Origin: an uncultured Lachnospiraceae bacterium
Lineage (GTDB): Bacteria; Bacillota; Clostridia; Lachnospirales; Lachnospiraceae
NCBI GenBank assembly: GCA_910584845.1
Contig: CAJUDH010000004.1
Coordinates: forward strand, 136,930-200,929
DNA length: 64,000 nucleotides
Direction: 5' to 3'
This document shows positions 27,508 to 35,381 of this stretch, piece by piece (the first letter of the stretch is position 1; each line of letters begins with the position of its first letter). Made by a program: the position numbers and the translations under genes. Below the pieces are notes generated by a model, which saw nothing but the letters and a program-made list of their open reading frames with translations, was not told the DNA's origin and searched no databases.

Positions 27508-29049
27508 ATGGCAGAAACGGTATGCTGGAAGCCGCCAAAATTCCGGGCGCACCGGCTGACGGTATTTAACCGGCAGGGCTATCAACGGGAATATGAGCTG
27601 GAAGGGCGCAAAAGCCTGGGGCGGTTTACTGCCTGCCCCCAGCCGGACATTGTGCTTTCTTCCGGGATTGTGTCCCGCAGCCATGGGGAATTCGGCGTTT
27701 TGGAAGGCCGCTGCTTTTACCGGGACACAGGCAGCAAAAACGGGACTTGGATCCGCGGGCGCAAATATGGGGCTAAAAGCGGCACCTGCGAATTGGCAGA
27801 CGGCGACGTGCTGGCTTTTTGCCCCGGCACAGAAGGATACCAGCCCCCGGAAGAGATCCTATTGTTTACCACCGGTGACTTAAAGCCCAGGGAGTGGACG
27901 GCGTTCCCTATTTCCGGCCAGGTGGCGGGGGTTACCGTAGGCCGGCAGGCCGGGGATTTGCCTTTAGGGGAGGAAACGGCTTCCGAAAAGCATGCCGTTT
28001 TTTTCCAGGGGAAGAAGGGATGGTATATCCTGGATTGCAAAAGTAAGAACGGGGTATACTTAAACGGCCAAAAAGTGGAAGGGGATGCCGGCTTGGCCCC
28101 GCTGGATGTGGTCCGTATCGGCGATACGTGGTTTGTATTTACAGAAGAAGCCATCTGGGTGGGCAAAAAGGCTTTGCCGGATTCCATACCTTCCCGTAAA
28201 CAGCGCCTTGCCCCAGGCGGGGATGGGACGGGGGGCTGTTTAACGGTTGCCATTGAAGAACGCAACGTATGGCAGCGTTTCAAGAAAAAAACCCTTTTGA
28301 AAGACATAAACCTTACCATAGCCTGCGGCGACATGGTGCTGGTCCTGGGGGGCTCCGGTGCGGGCAAAACCACATTTATGAACGCCGTTATGGGGTATGA
28401 AAAAGCTGAAGGGTCGGTAGTTTACGGGGGACGGGACGTCTATGAAGAATACAGGCAGATGAAGTATGAGATCGGCTTTGTGCCTCAGCAGGACCTGCTG
28501 CGGGATACGGACACGGTTTATGAGACATTGAAAAATGCGGCCCGGCTCCGTATGCCTTCCACGGCCAGCAAGGAGACGAGGCTTTTAAGGGTGGAGGAAG
28601 TAATGGGTCTTTTGGGCCTGAAGCCGGAAAGGGGTTCCCTGGTGTCGAAGCTTTCCGGGGGGCAAAGGAAACGGTTGAGCATCGCCGTGGAATTTATCAG
28701 TGGCCCTCAGCTGTTTTTCCTGGACGAGCCGGATTCCGGCCTGGACGGGGTCATGGCCAGGGGGTTAATGGAAAATTTAAGGCAAATTGCAGACACAGGG
28801 AAAATCGTTATGGTGATTACCCATGGTCCGGACCGGGCGGCGGATTTGTTCCACAAAGTGGTGGTGCTGGCCAAAAGCACGAAAGACCAGTCGGGCCATC
28901 TGGCTTTTTTCGGGACCGTGGAGGAAGCCTATGGATTTTTTGGCACGGACAGCTTAGAAGGGGTAGTCAGAAGGATCAACCGGACCGATGAAGGCGGTGA
29001 GGGGAAAGCCGACCAATACATCGAAAAATACCGGCTTCAAAACCAATAG
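27508..29049 (+). CDS. ABC transporter ATPase with two N-terminal FHA domains
   Basis: 513 residues from ATG 27508 after GGGAGGGG. Two FHA folds: FHA1 at about 29-88 (LGRFTACPQPDIV, SRSHGEF, GSKNGTWI) and FHA2 at about 147-215 (VGRQAGDLPL, SEKHAVF, SKNGVYLNG). Both keep the Gly-Arg, Ser-x-x-His and Asn-Gly residues used to bind phosphothreonine. An ABC ATPase of the ABCG/White type follows, with Walker A GGSGAGKTT (about 281), signature LSGGQRKR (about 384) and Walker B LFFLDEPDSG. The permease is a separate gene just downstream. Mycobacterial Rv1747, an FHA-FHA-ABC protein beside kinase PknF, is the known parallel. Confidence 0.92.
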   Translation: MAETVCWKPPKFRAHRLTVFNRQGYQREYELEGRKSLGRFTACPQPDIVLSSGIVSRSHGEFGVLEGRCFYRDTGSKNGTWIRGRKYGAKSGTCELADGDVLAFCPGTEGYQPPEEILLFTTGDLKPREWTAFPISGQVAGVTVGRQAGDLPLGEETASEKHAVFFQGKKGWYILDCKSKNGVYLNGQKVEGDAGLAPLDVVRIGDTWFVFTEEAIWVGKKALPDSIPSRKQRLAPGGDGTGGCLTVAIEERNVWQRFKKKTLLKDINLTIACGDMVLVLGGSGAGKTTFMNAVMGYEKAEGSVVYGGRDVYEEYRQMKYEIGFVPQQDLLRDTDTVYETLKNAARLRMPSTASKETRLLRVEEVMGLLGLKPERGSLVSKLSGGQRKRLSIAVEFISGPQLFFLDEPDSGLDGVMARGLMENLRQIADTGKIVMVITHGPDRAADLFHKVVVLAKSTKDQSGHLAFFGTVEEAYGFFGTDSLEGVVRRINRTDEGGEGKADQYIEKYRLQNQ

Positions 29050-29114
29050 GCAACATCACAAAAAAGCCGGTCCGCCTGGATGGGCAAGCCGGCGGGGCGG
29101 TTGCGGGAGGGCGT

Positions 29115-29918
29115 ATGGAAGATAAGCATATATCCCGGTTTGGGCAGGTTTCCGTCTATGTGAGGACATTTTTCCGGCTTTTTTGTAACGAAAAGCGGTG
29201 GAAAACTTTCATTAGCGCGGCCCTGATTATTTTTATGATCTCTATGGTAACGGAAAAAGGTATGTTCCATGAATTTTCCGATACGAAGAGCGGCGGTTTC
29301 GCCTTGGTAAGCGCCAGCATCTGGATTGGGATTTTTAATTCCCTGCGGCTGGTTTGCCGGGAAAGGGCGATTTTAAAAAGGGAGCACCGGGTAGGGCTCC
29401 ATATGTCTTCTTACATGGCGGCGCATATGGTGTACGGTGCCTTCCTGTGCGGTTTGGAAGCGCTGTTGATTACCGTTTTGGTAGCCCTTGCCAATTTCAA
29501 ATGGTTTCCCCGTTGGGGGGTTATGATGCCTGGGGCGCTGGAATATTATATCTCCACTTTCTTGACGGTTTACGCCGCCCACAGCCTGGGGCTGGCGATT
29601 TCCGCAGCGGTGAAGGATGAAAACACGGCCATGGCCGTCATGCCCTTTGCCCTGATCCTGCAACTGATCCTGGCAGGGGCGGTTTTTGAACTGGAAGGCG
29701 TTGCCAAAGCGCTTTCTGCCTTCACGGTCAGCCGATGGGGGCTGGCGGCCATTTGTTCGACTGCCAAAGTGAACGATATGACTTTTTTTGGCGTGGATGA
29801 TTATGCCTCTGATCCGGGCCATTTGCTTTGGATCTGGTTTTTGCTGGCATTTTTTGCCTTAGCCTATGCCGTCGCGGGGACCGTTTTTTTAGAGTTTATC
29901 GACAAGGATAAGCGCTGA
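29115..29918 (+). CDS. ABC-2-type permease partner of the FHA-ABC ATPase
   Basis: 267 residues, start after GGGAGG. About six membrane helices: one near residues 33-50, then SASIWIGIFNSLRLVCRERAI, which carries the conserved CRERAI element seen in ABCG-type permeases, and further helices to the C terminus ending in a positive tail. It lies 65 bases after the ATPase gene. Together they would form a half-size split ABCG-like transporter. The substrate is unknown. ABCG-like systems in bacteria often export lipids or wall precursors. Confidence 0.82.
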   Translation: MEDKHISRFGQVSVYVRTFFRLFCNEKRWKTFISAALIIFMISMVTEKGMFHEFSDTKSGGFALVSASIWIGIFNSLRLVCRERAILKREHRVGLHMSSYMAAHMVYGAFLCGLEALLITVLVALANFKWFPRWGVMMPGALEYYISTFLTVYAAHSLGLAISAAVKDENTAMAVMPFALILQLILAGAVFELEGVAKALSAFTVSRWGLAAICSTAKVNDMTFFGVDDYASDPGHLLWIWFLLAFFALAYAVAGTVFLEFIDKDKR

Positions 29919-29996
29919 CTGCCTGCCCGTCCGGAAAACGGCATAATCCCGCCGGGGCCGGAATAGGATAGAATAATTCCGTGCGGGGGTAGGGAA

Positions 29997-31352
29997 ATGG
30001 CAAAACAGAACCGGATATACGGGCTGATGGTGGGGGCTACCATTGGCTTGGCTTTTTGGGGGTGCATGGGGATTGGAAGAGGCAGGGCGGAAAGGGACGA
30101 AGCGGTTTTTGCCGCCAGCCCGGCCATAGTAGAACCAGCGCCCGGACAAGGCGGGGGGGATGTAGGGGCAGGAGGGGCAAAAGAGGAAGCCCCTTTGGAA
30201 CTCCATGCCCTTTCTGCGGTGCTTATGGACGGGGATACGGGCCGCATCCTGTATGAAAAACAAGGGGATACTTTCCGCCCCATGGCCAGCACCACGAAAA
30301 TTATGACCTGCATCTTAGCTCTGGAAAACGGCAACTTGTCGGACATCTGCACCGTTTCCCCAAAAGCGGCGGCCCAGCCCAAGGTTCACCTTGGGGCGGC
30401 CAAGGGGACGCAGTTTTATTTGAAAGACCTGCTTTATTCGTTGATGCTGGAGTCCCACAACGATTCGGCGGTTATTATTGCCGAGCATTTAGGCGGCAGC
30501 GTGGAGGGGTTTGCCGCCATGATGAACCAGAAGGCAAAAGAGTTAGGCTGCGGGGGCACCTGCTTTGTGACCCCTAATGGCCTGGATGCAACTTATACGG
30601 CACCTGACGGAAAAGAATATACCCATGGGACCACAGCCAAGGAACTGGCGGCCATTATGCGCTACTGTGTGGCCCAATCGCCGAAGCGGGAGGAATTTTT
30701 GGCAATCACCCAGGCTTCCAGCCATGAATTTACCGATATAGGGGGGAAACATTCTTATTCCTGCATGAACCACAATGCGTTCTTGTCCATGATGGACGGG
30801 GTTTTAAGCGGAAAAACCGGTTTTACCAACGGGGCGGGGTATTCCTATGTGGCGGCTATGGAAGACGAAGGCCGCACCTTTGTGCTGGCCTTGCTGGGAA
30901 GCGGCTGGCCTCCCCACAAAACTTATAAATGGTCGGACGCCAAAAGCTTGTTTTGCTACGGGAAAAACCGTTACCATTATAAGGATGTTTACCGGGAACC
31001 CCGGCTGGAACCCGTGCTGGTGAGGGACGGGGCCTTGCGCCAGGAAAGGGGAGGGAAGCGGCGGGTGCATCTAGGCGCCCCTGTGCGGGTGGATTTGACT
31101 ACGGGCCTTCCGGAATCCGGTCAGCACCTGGAACTTTTGCTGGCCGAGGATGAGCAGGTGGAGTGCAGGGTGGAAGCCCCGGGCAGTTTAGACGCGCCTG
31201 TAAAGGAAGGGCAGGACGTGGGGCGTATGGATTACTTGTTAGACGGGGAAATCATACAAAGTTACCCTCTGTATGCCGGCCAGGACGTGGGGCGCATGGA
31301 TTTCCCTTATTGTTTTTGGCAGGTTTGGTACCGGTATGCCCTGTGGCCGTAA
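29997..31352 (+). CDS. D-alanyl-D-alanine carboxypeptidase (low-mass PBP)
   Basis: 451 residues with an N-terminal hydrophobic segment (about 9-26). Penicillin-binding motifs: STTK (S-x-x-K), SHN (S-x-N) and KTG in SGKTGFTNG. It removes the terminal D-Ala from peptidoglycan stem peptides. A C-terminal DacF-type beta domain (VRVDLTTGLP onward) carries a near-exact repeated segment GQDVGRMD. The last residues, FCFWQVWYR-like, look like a membrane anchor. It lies 80 bases after the ABC permease and could share its transcript. Confidence 0.92.
   Translation: MAKQNRIYGLMVGATIGLAFWGCMGIGRGRAERDEAVFAASPAIVEPAPGQGGGDVGAGGAKEEAPLELHALSAVLMDGDTGRILYEKQGDTFRPMASTTKIMTCILALENGNLSDICTVSPKAAAQPKVHLGAAKGTQFYLKDLLYSLMLESHNDSAVIIAEHLGGSVEGFAAMMNQKAKELGCGGTCFVTPNGLDATYTAPDGKEYTHGTTAKELAAIMRYCVAQSPKREEFLAITQASSHEFTDIGGKHSYSCMNHNAFLSMMDGVLSGKTGFTNGAGYSYVAAMEDEGRTFVLALLGSGWPPHKTYKWSDAKSLFCYGKNRYHYKDVYREPRLEPVLVRDGALRQERGGKRRVHLGAPVRVDLTTGLPESGQHLELLLAEDEQVECRVEAPGSLDAPVKEGQDVGRMDYLLDGEIIQSYPLYAGQDVGRMDFPYCFWQVWYRYALWP
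31212..31302 (+). repeat. In-frame 22-bp direct repeat within the carboxypeptidase gene
   Basis: CAGGACGTGGGGCGTATGGATT at 31212-31233 recurs at 31281-31302 with one mismatch, 69 bases apart and in frame. The protein reads GQDVGRMD twice. Confidence 0.85.
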
Positions 31353-31391
31353 AGAAAACTTAAAGAAAAAGAAAAAAATAGTAAAAACCGC

Positions 31392-31420
31392 TTGAATTTT
31401 GTCCTTGGCCATTATACAAT
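31392..31420 (+). promoter_or_regulatory. Promoter of the carboxyltransferase/Na+ pump operon
   Basis: TTGAAT and TACAAT, 17 bases apart, both 5/6 matches, 100 bases before the start codon at 31520. The region is AT-rich compared with its neighbours. Confidence 0.65.
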
Positions 31421-31519
31421 TATAATCGGCAGAAATTGGAGTTACTATGAGATGTTTCGACAAAGATTTAACAATCTTTGCTGGGGCATCGTGACTATTT
31501 TAAGATGGAGGATTGCAAA

Positions 31520-32974
31520 ATGAGTAATTCAGCACAAACATCAGCAAGTGGCAGAATCAGCGCATTACTTGATGAGAACAGTTTTGTTGAAGTGGGCTCT
31601 TACGTTACGGCGAGAAGCACCGATTTCAACATGGCTGACAAGGAAACTCCTGCCGATGGCGTAATCACCGGTTACGGTACCATTGACGGGAACCTTGTGT
31701 ACGTGTACAGCCAGGATGCCAGTGTGTTGGGCGGTTCCATGGGTGAGATGCACGCCAAAAAGATTTCCAACATTTATTCCATGGCGATGAAGATGGGGGC
31801 GCCTGTGGTCGGCTTGATCGACTGTGCCGGATTGCGCCTTCAGGAAGCCACGGATGCGCTGAACGGCTTCGGGCAGATGTATTTAAGCCAGGCCCTGGCC
31901 TCCGGCGTGATCCCGCAGATTGCCGCCGTATTCGGTACTTGCGGAGGCGGGATGGCAGTGTCTTCGGCTTTGGCGGATTTTATTTTTATGGAAGAGAAGA
32001 AGGCAAAGCTGTTTGTTAATTCTCCCAATGCCATTGAAGGCAACCGCGTAGAAAAGTGCGATACCTCCAGTGCAGCGTTCCAGAGCGGCGATACGGGCCT
32101 GGTGGATTTCGTAGGCGACGAGGCCGGTATTTTGAACCAGGTCCGAAGCCTGGTATCCATCCTTCCTGCCAACAATGAGGATGATATGTCCTATGGCGGG
32201 TGTGAAGACGATTTGAACCGGGTTTGCGCCGGTTTGGAGAATTGTGCGGGGGCTACGGACATTGCCCTGGCCCAGATTTCCGACAGCGGGTTTTTCCTGG
32301 AAGTGAAAAAGGCTTACGCCCCTTCTATGGTGACCGGCTTTATCCGGCTGAACGGCTCCACCGTAGGCTGTGTGGCCAACCGGACCGTCCTGTTCGGGGA
32401 AAACGGGGTGAAAGAGGCAGAATATGAGGCAGCCCTTACCGCCCAGGGATGCGAAAAGGCAGCCAAGTTCGTCTCTTTTTGCGACGCGTTCAATATTCCG
32501 CTGTTGACCCTGGTGAACGTCAAAGGGTACAAGGCCAGCAAATGCACCGAGCGTAAGATTGCCAAGGCCGCAGGCCGGCTGACCTACGCCTTTGCCAACG
32601 CCAGCGTCCCCAAGGTGACAGTGGTGGTAGGCGAAGCTTATGGCACCGCGTACCTGGCCATGAACAGCAAATCCATTGGCGCGGATATGGTATATGCGTG
32701 GCCGGATGCCGCCATTGGCATGATGGATCCGTCTGCGGCGGTGAAGATCATGTATGCGGACGAGCTGGCAAAGGCAGACGACGCCCTGGCCTTGATCAAC
32801 GAAAAGGCAAACGTTTACCGTGAACTGCAGTCCAGCGCCGTGGCAGCGGCAAAGAGAGGCTATGTAGACGACATCATCGAAGCCTGCGACACCAGGAAAC
32901 GTGTGATCGCTGCATTTGAGATGCTGTTTACCAAGAGAGAGGACCGTCCGGACAGAAAACACGGAACGGTCTAG
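31520..32974 (+). CDS. Acyl-CoA carboxyltransferase (12S / MmdA-like)
   Basis: 484 residues of the carboxyl-transferase family, start ATG 31520 after GGAGG. It has the N- and C-terminal crotonase-like halves (VDFVGDEAGILNQVRSLVSILP between them) and glycine-rich oxyanion loops (GTCGGGMAVSSALADF and GEAYGTAYLAM). The family moves CO2 between biotin and an acyl-CoA such as propionyl- or methylmalonyl-CoA. It heads an operon with a biotin carrier, a Na+ pump subunit and a second, 5S-type carboxyltransferase. It may be the alpha subunit of methylmalonyl-CoA decarboxylase or the 12S part of a transcarboxylase. Confidence 0.9.
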   Translation: MSNSAQTSASGRISALLDENSFVEVGSYVTARSTDFNMADKETPADGVITGYGTIDGNLVYVYSQDASVLGGSMGEMHAKKISNIYSMAMKMGAPVVGLIDCAGLRLQEATDALNGFGQMYLSQALASGVIPQIAAVFGTCGGGMAVSSALADFIFMEEKKAKLFVNSPNAIEGNRVEKCDTSSAAFQSGDTGLVDFVGDEAGILNQVRSLVSILPANNEDDMSYGGCEDDLNRVCAGLENCAGATDIALAQISDSGFFLEVKKAYAPSMVTGFIRLNGSTVGCVANRTVLFGENGVKEAEYEAALTAQGCEKAAKFVSFCDAFNIPLLTLVNVKGYKASKCTERKIAKAAGRLTYAFANASVPKVTVVVGEAYGTAYLAMNSKSIGADMVYAWPDAAIGMMDPSAAVKIMYADELAKADDALALINEKANVYRELQSSAVAAAKRGYVDDIIEACDTRKRVIAAFEMLFTKREDRPDRKHGTV

Positions 32975-32991
32975 AATGAGGTGACGTGTAT

Positions 32992-33750
32992 ATGAAACTG
33001 AGAATAAGACGATTAATGCTGCTGCTGTGCGTGGCGGCGTGTTTCCTTTCCCTGTCCGCCTGCACTTCCCAGGAAACGGCCAAAGAAGAGCTGGACCCGT
33101 CCATTTCCGCTGTCTTAGACGCCCAGACTGCGGCCTGGATGCAGGAGATTGTCAAATTGAATGCCGAGGAAGCAGAGCAGCAGGAAGCGGTTTTGGTTAA
33201 AAGAAGGCAAAACGCACTGGCTTCTGCTATCGCTTCCTGGAAAAGCGTAATGAAGGATACCGGAAATTTTGTAGAAACGGTTTCCACAAAATCCGAGGAG
33301 ACGGATGATGGGAATTATACTACCACAATAACGGCTACCTTTGACAAACGGCAAGTGGAAGTGAAAGCTTTTTACAGTATGGAAGGGGAACTGACTTCCC
33401 TGTCCTTCAGCCCGGAATACACGACTGCCGAGAAAATGTCCAAGGCACTGATGAACACCGTCATGGGTATGGGCACAGTGTTCCTGGTATTGATTTTCAT
33501 TTGCCTGATTATCAGCTGCTTTAAATTCATCAATGTGTTTGGCAGCAAAGGAAAAACGGCCCCTGTGCCTGCCGCTCCTGTGGCGGCGGCCCCCGCACCT
33601 GTGGCAGAGGCGGAAGAAGGGCTGGCAGACGACCTGGAGCTGGTAGCGGTTATTACGGCGGCCATTGCGGCGGCTACCGGTTCGTCAAGCGACGGCCTGG
33701 TGGTGCGTTCCATTAAACGTAAAGCCGGCGCCAAGTGGAAAAGAGCATAA
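32992..33750 (+). CDS. OadG-like gamma subunit fused to a lipoprotein domain
   Basis: 252 residues. Start set at ATG 32992, seven bases after GAGGTG. GTG 32986 is in frame but too close. The N terminus is a lipoprotein signal ending LSLSAC, so Cys would be lipidated. Residues about 25-140 form a mixed helical/strand domain that looks secreted. Then comes the OadG-type helix (MGTVFLVLIFICLIISCF), an Ala/Pro linker, and the C-terminal EEGLADDLELVAVITAAIAAATG segment with its basic end, typical of OadG. In Na+ decarboxylases OadG anchors the soluble parts. The long lipoprotein part is unusual. Confidence 0.78.
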   Translation: MKLRIRRLMLLLCVAACFLSLSACTSQETAKEELDPSISAVLDAQTAAWMQEIVKLNAEEAEQQEAVLVKRRQNALASAIASWKSVMKDTGNFVETVSTKSEETDDGNYTTTITATFDKRQVEVKAFYSMEGELTSLSFSPEYTTAEKMSKALMNTVMGMGTVFLVLIFICLIISCFKFINVFGSKGKTAPVPAAPVAAAPAPVAEAEEGLADDLELVAVITAAIAAATGSSSDGLVVRSIKRKAGAKWKRA

Positions 33751-33771
33751 ACGAATAGGAGGATTCTTATC

Positions 33772-34140
33772 ATGAAAAATTATACAATTACGGTAAATGG
33801 CAACGTCTATGAAGTGACGGTGGAAGAAGGCGCTTCTACTGGCGCAGCCCCCGCACCCGCGGCCCCCAAGGCAGTCCCGAAAGCAGCCCCCAAGGCCGCA
33901 GCCCCGGTCCAGGCCGGCCAGGCCGGTTCCGTGCAGGTGAGCGCCCCCATGCCGGGAAAGATCCTCGCCGTGAAGGCTTCCGTGGGACAGGCCTTGAAGA
34001 AAGGTGACGTAATTATGGTTTTGGAAGCCATGAAGATGGAAAACGACATTGTGGCGCCTCAGGACGGGGCTGTCGCCAGCATCAATGTGGCGGTGGGCGA
34101 TTCCGTGGAACCGGGAGCAACCTTGGCCACCATGAACTGA
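33772..34140 (+). CDS. Biotin carboxyl carrier protein
   Basis: 122 residues: a short N-terminal strand (KNYTITVNGNVYEV), an Ala/Pro/Lys linker (about 25-50), then the biotinyl domain with the attachment lysine in EAMKMEND. AGGAGG lies nine bases before the ATG. It carries the carboxyl group between the two carboxyltransferases and the membrane pump. Confidence 0.96.
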   Translation: MKNYTITVNGNVYEVTVEEGASTGAAPAPAAPKAVPKAAPKAAAPVQAGQAGSVQVSAPMPGKILAVKASVGQALKKGDVIMVLEAMKMENDIVAPQDGAVASINVAVGDSVEPGATLATMN

Positions 34141-34177
34141 TCTGCTGACTAATCAAATTCCACATGGAGGGATTAAA

Positions 34178-35326
34178 ATGGATTATATTGCAACAACAAT
34201 GTCTAATCTTCTTCAGCAGACAGCATTTTGCAACCTGACCTTAGGCAATTTTGCCATGATCGCCGTGGCATTGTTTTTCCTGCTGCTTGCAATCAAATAT
34301 GGCTTTGAACCGCTTCTTCTGGTTCCCATTGCCTTTGGTATGCTGCTTGTCAATATCTATCCGGATATTATGGCAAAGCCTGAAGATATGTCGAATGGCG
34401 TGGGCGGACTGCTGCACTACTTCTTTTTACTGGACGAGTGGAGTATCCTTCCGTCCCTGATTTTCATGGGCGTCGGCGCGATGACCGATTTCGGCCCGCT
34501 GATTGCCAACCCGAAGAGTTTCCTGCTGGGCGCTGCGGCCCAGTTCGGTATTTACGCTGCGTATTTTATGGCAATTTTTATGGGGTTCAATGACAAGGCC
34601 GCTGCCGCCATTTCCATTATCGGCGGCGCAGACGGCCCCACCTCCATTTTCCTGGCAGGCAAATTGGGGCAGACGGAATTTATGGGGCCCATTGCCGTGG
34701 CCGCTTATTCTTACATGGCCCTGGTGCCTATAATCCAGCCGCCGATTATGAAGCTGATGACAACGGAAGCGGAGCGCAAGATCAAGATGGAGCAGCTGCG
34801 CCCGGTTTCTAAGCTGGAAAAGATTTTGTTCCCCATTATCGTCAGTATCGTAGTCTGCCTGATCCTGCCTACCACGGCCCCCCTTGTGGGCATGCTGATG
34901 CTGGGCAACCTGTTTCGGGAGTCCGGTGTGGTAAAACAGCTTCAGGAGACGGCCAGCAACGCATTGATGTACATTGTGGTTATTTTGCTGGGCACTTCCG
35001 TGGGCGCCAGCACCAGCGCAGAGGCCTTTTTGAAGGGGACTACGCTGCAGATCGTGGCCCTTGGCCTGATTGCCTTTGCTTTCGGCACTGCGGCCGGCGT
35101 GTTCTTTGGTAAGGTTATGTGTAAAGTTACCGGCGGAAAGGTGAATCCGCTTATCGGCTCTGCCGGCGTGTCGGCCGTGCCTATGGCCGCCCGGGTTTCC
35201 CAGAAGGTCGGCGCGGAATCTGACCCCACCAATTTCCTGCTTATGCATGCCATGGGCCCCAACGTAGCCGGCGTTATCGGCACAGCCGTGGCGGCCGGAA
35301 CCTTCATGGCCATCTTCGGCGTGTAA
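34178..35326 (+). CDS. oadB: Sodium-pumping decarboxylase beta subunit
   Basis: 382 residues, about nine to eleven membrane helices. The conserved segment GGADGPTSIFLAGKL contains the aspartate that takes part in Na+ translocation in OadB/GcdB/MmdB. GGNLFRESGV-like GNLFRESGVV and the C-terminal HAMGPNVAGVIGTAVAAG are also family signatures. It decarboxylates carboxybiotin and exports Na+. GGAGG precedes the ATG. Confidence 0.96.
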   Translation: MDYIATTMSNLLQQTAFCNLTLGNFAMIAVALFFLLLAIKYGFEPLLLVPIAFGMLLVNIYPDIMAKPEDMSNGVGGLLHYFFLLDEWSILPSLIFMGVGAMTDFGPLIANPKSFLLGAAAQFGIYAAYFMAIFMGFNDKAAAAISIIGGADGPTSIFLAGKLGQTEFMGPIAVAAYSYMALVPIIQPPIMKLMTTEAERKIKMEQLRPVSKLEKILFPIIVSIVVCLILPTTAPLVGMLMLGNLFRESGVVKQLQETASNALMYIVVILLGTSVGASTSAEAFLKGTTLQIVALGLIAFAFGTAAGVFFGKVMCKVTGGKVNPLIGSAGVSAVPMAARVSQKVGAESDPTNFLLMHAMGPNVAGVIGTAVAAGTFMAIFGV

Positions 35327-35381
35327 GTTATCCCGCTTGCGAATAGACAGAGCGATTGAATAGTTTAGGAGGTAATAGAGA

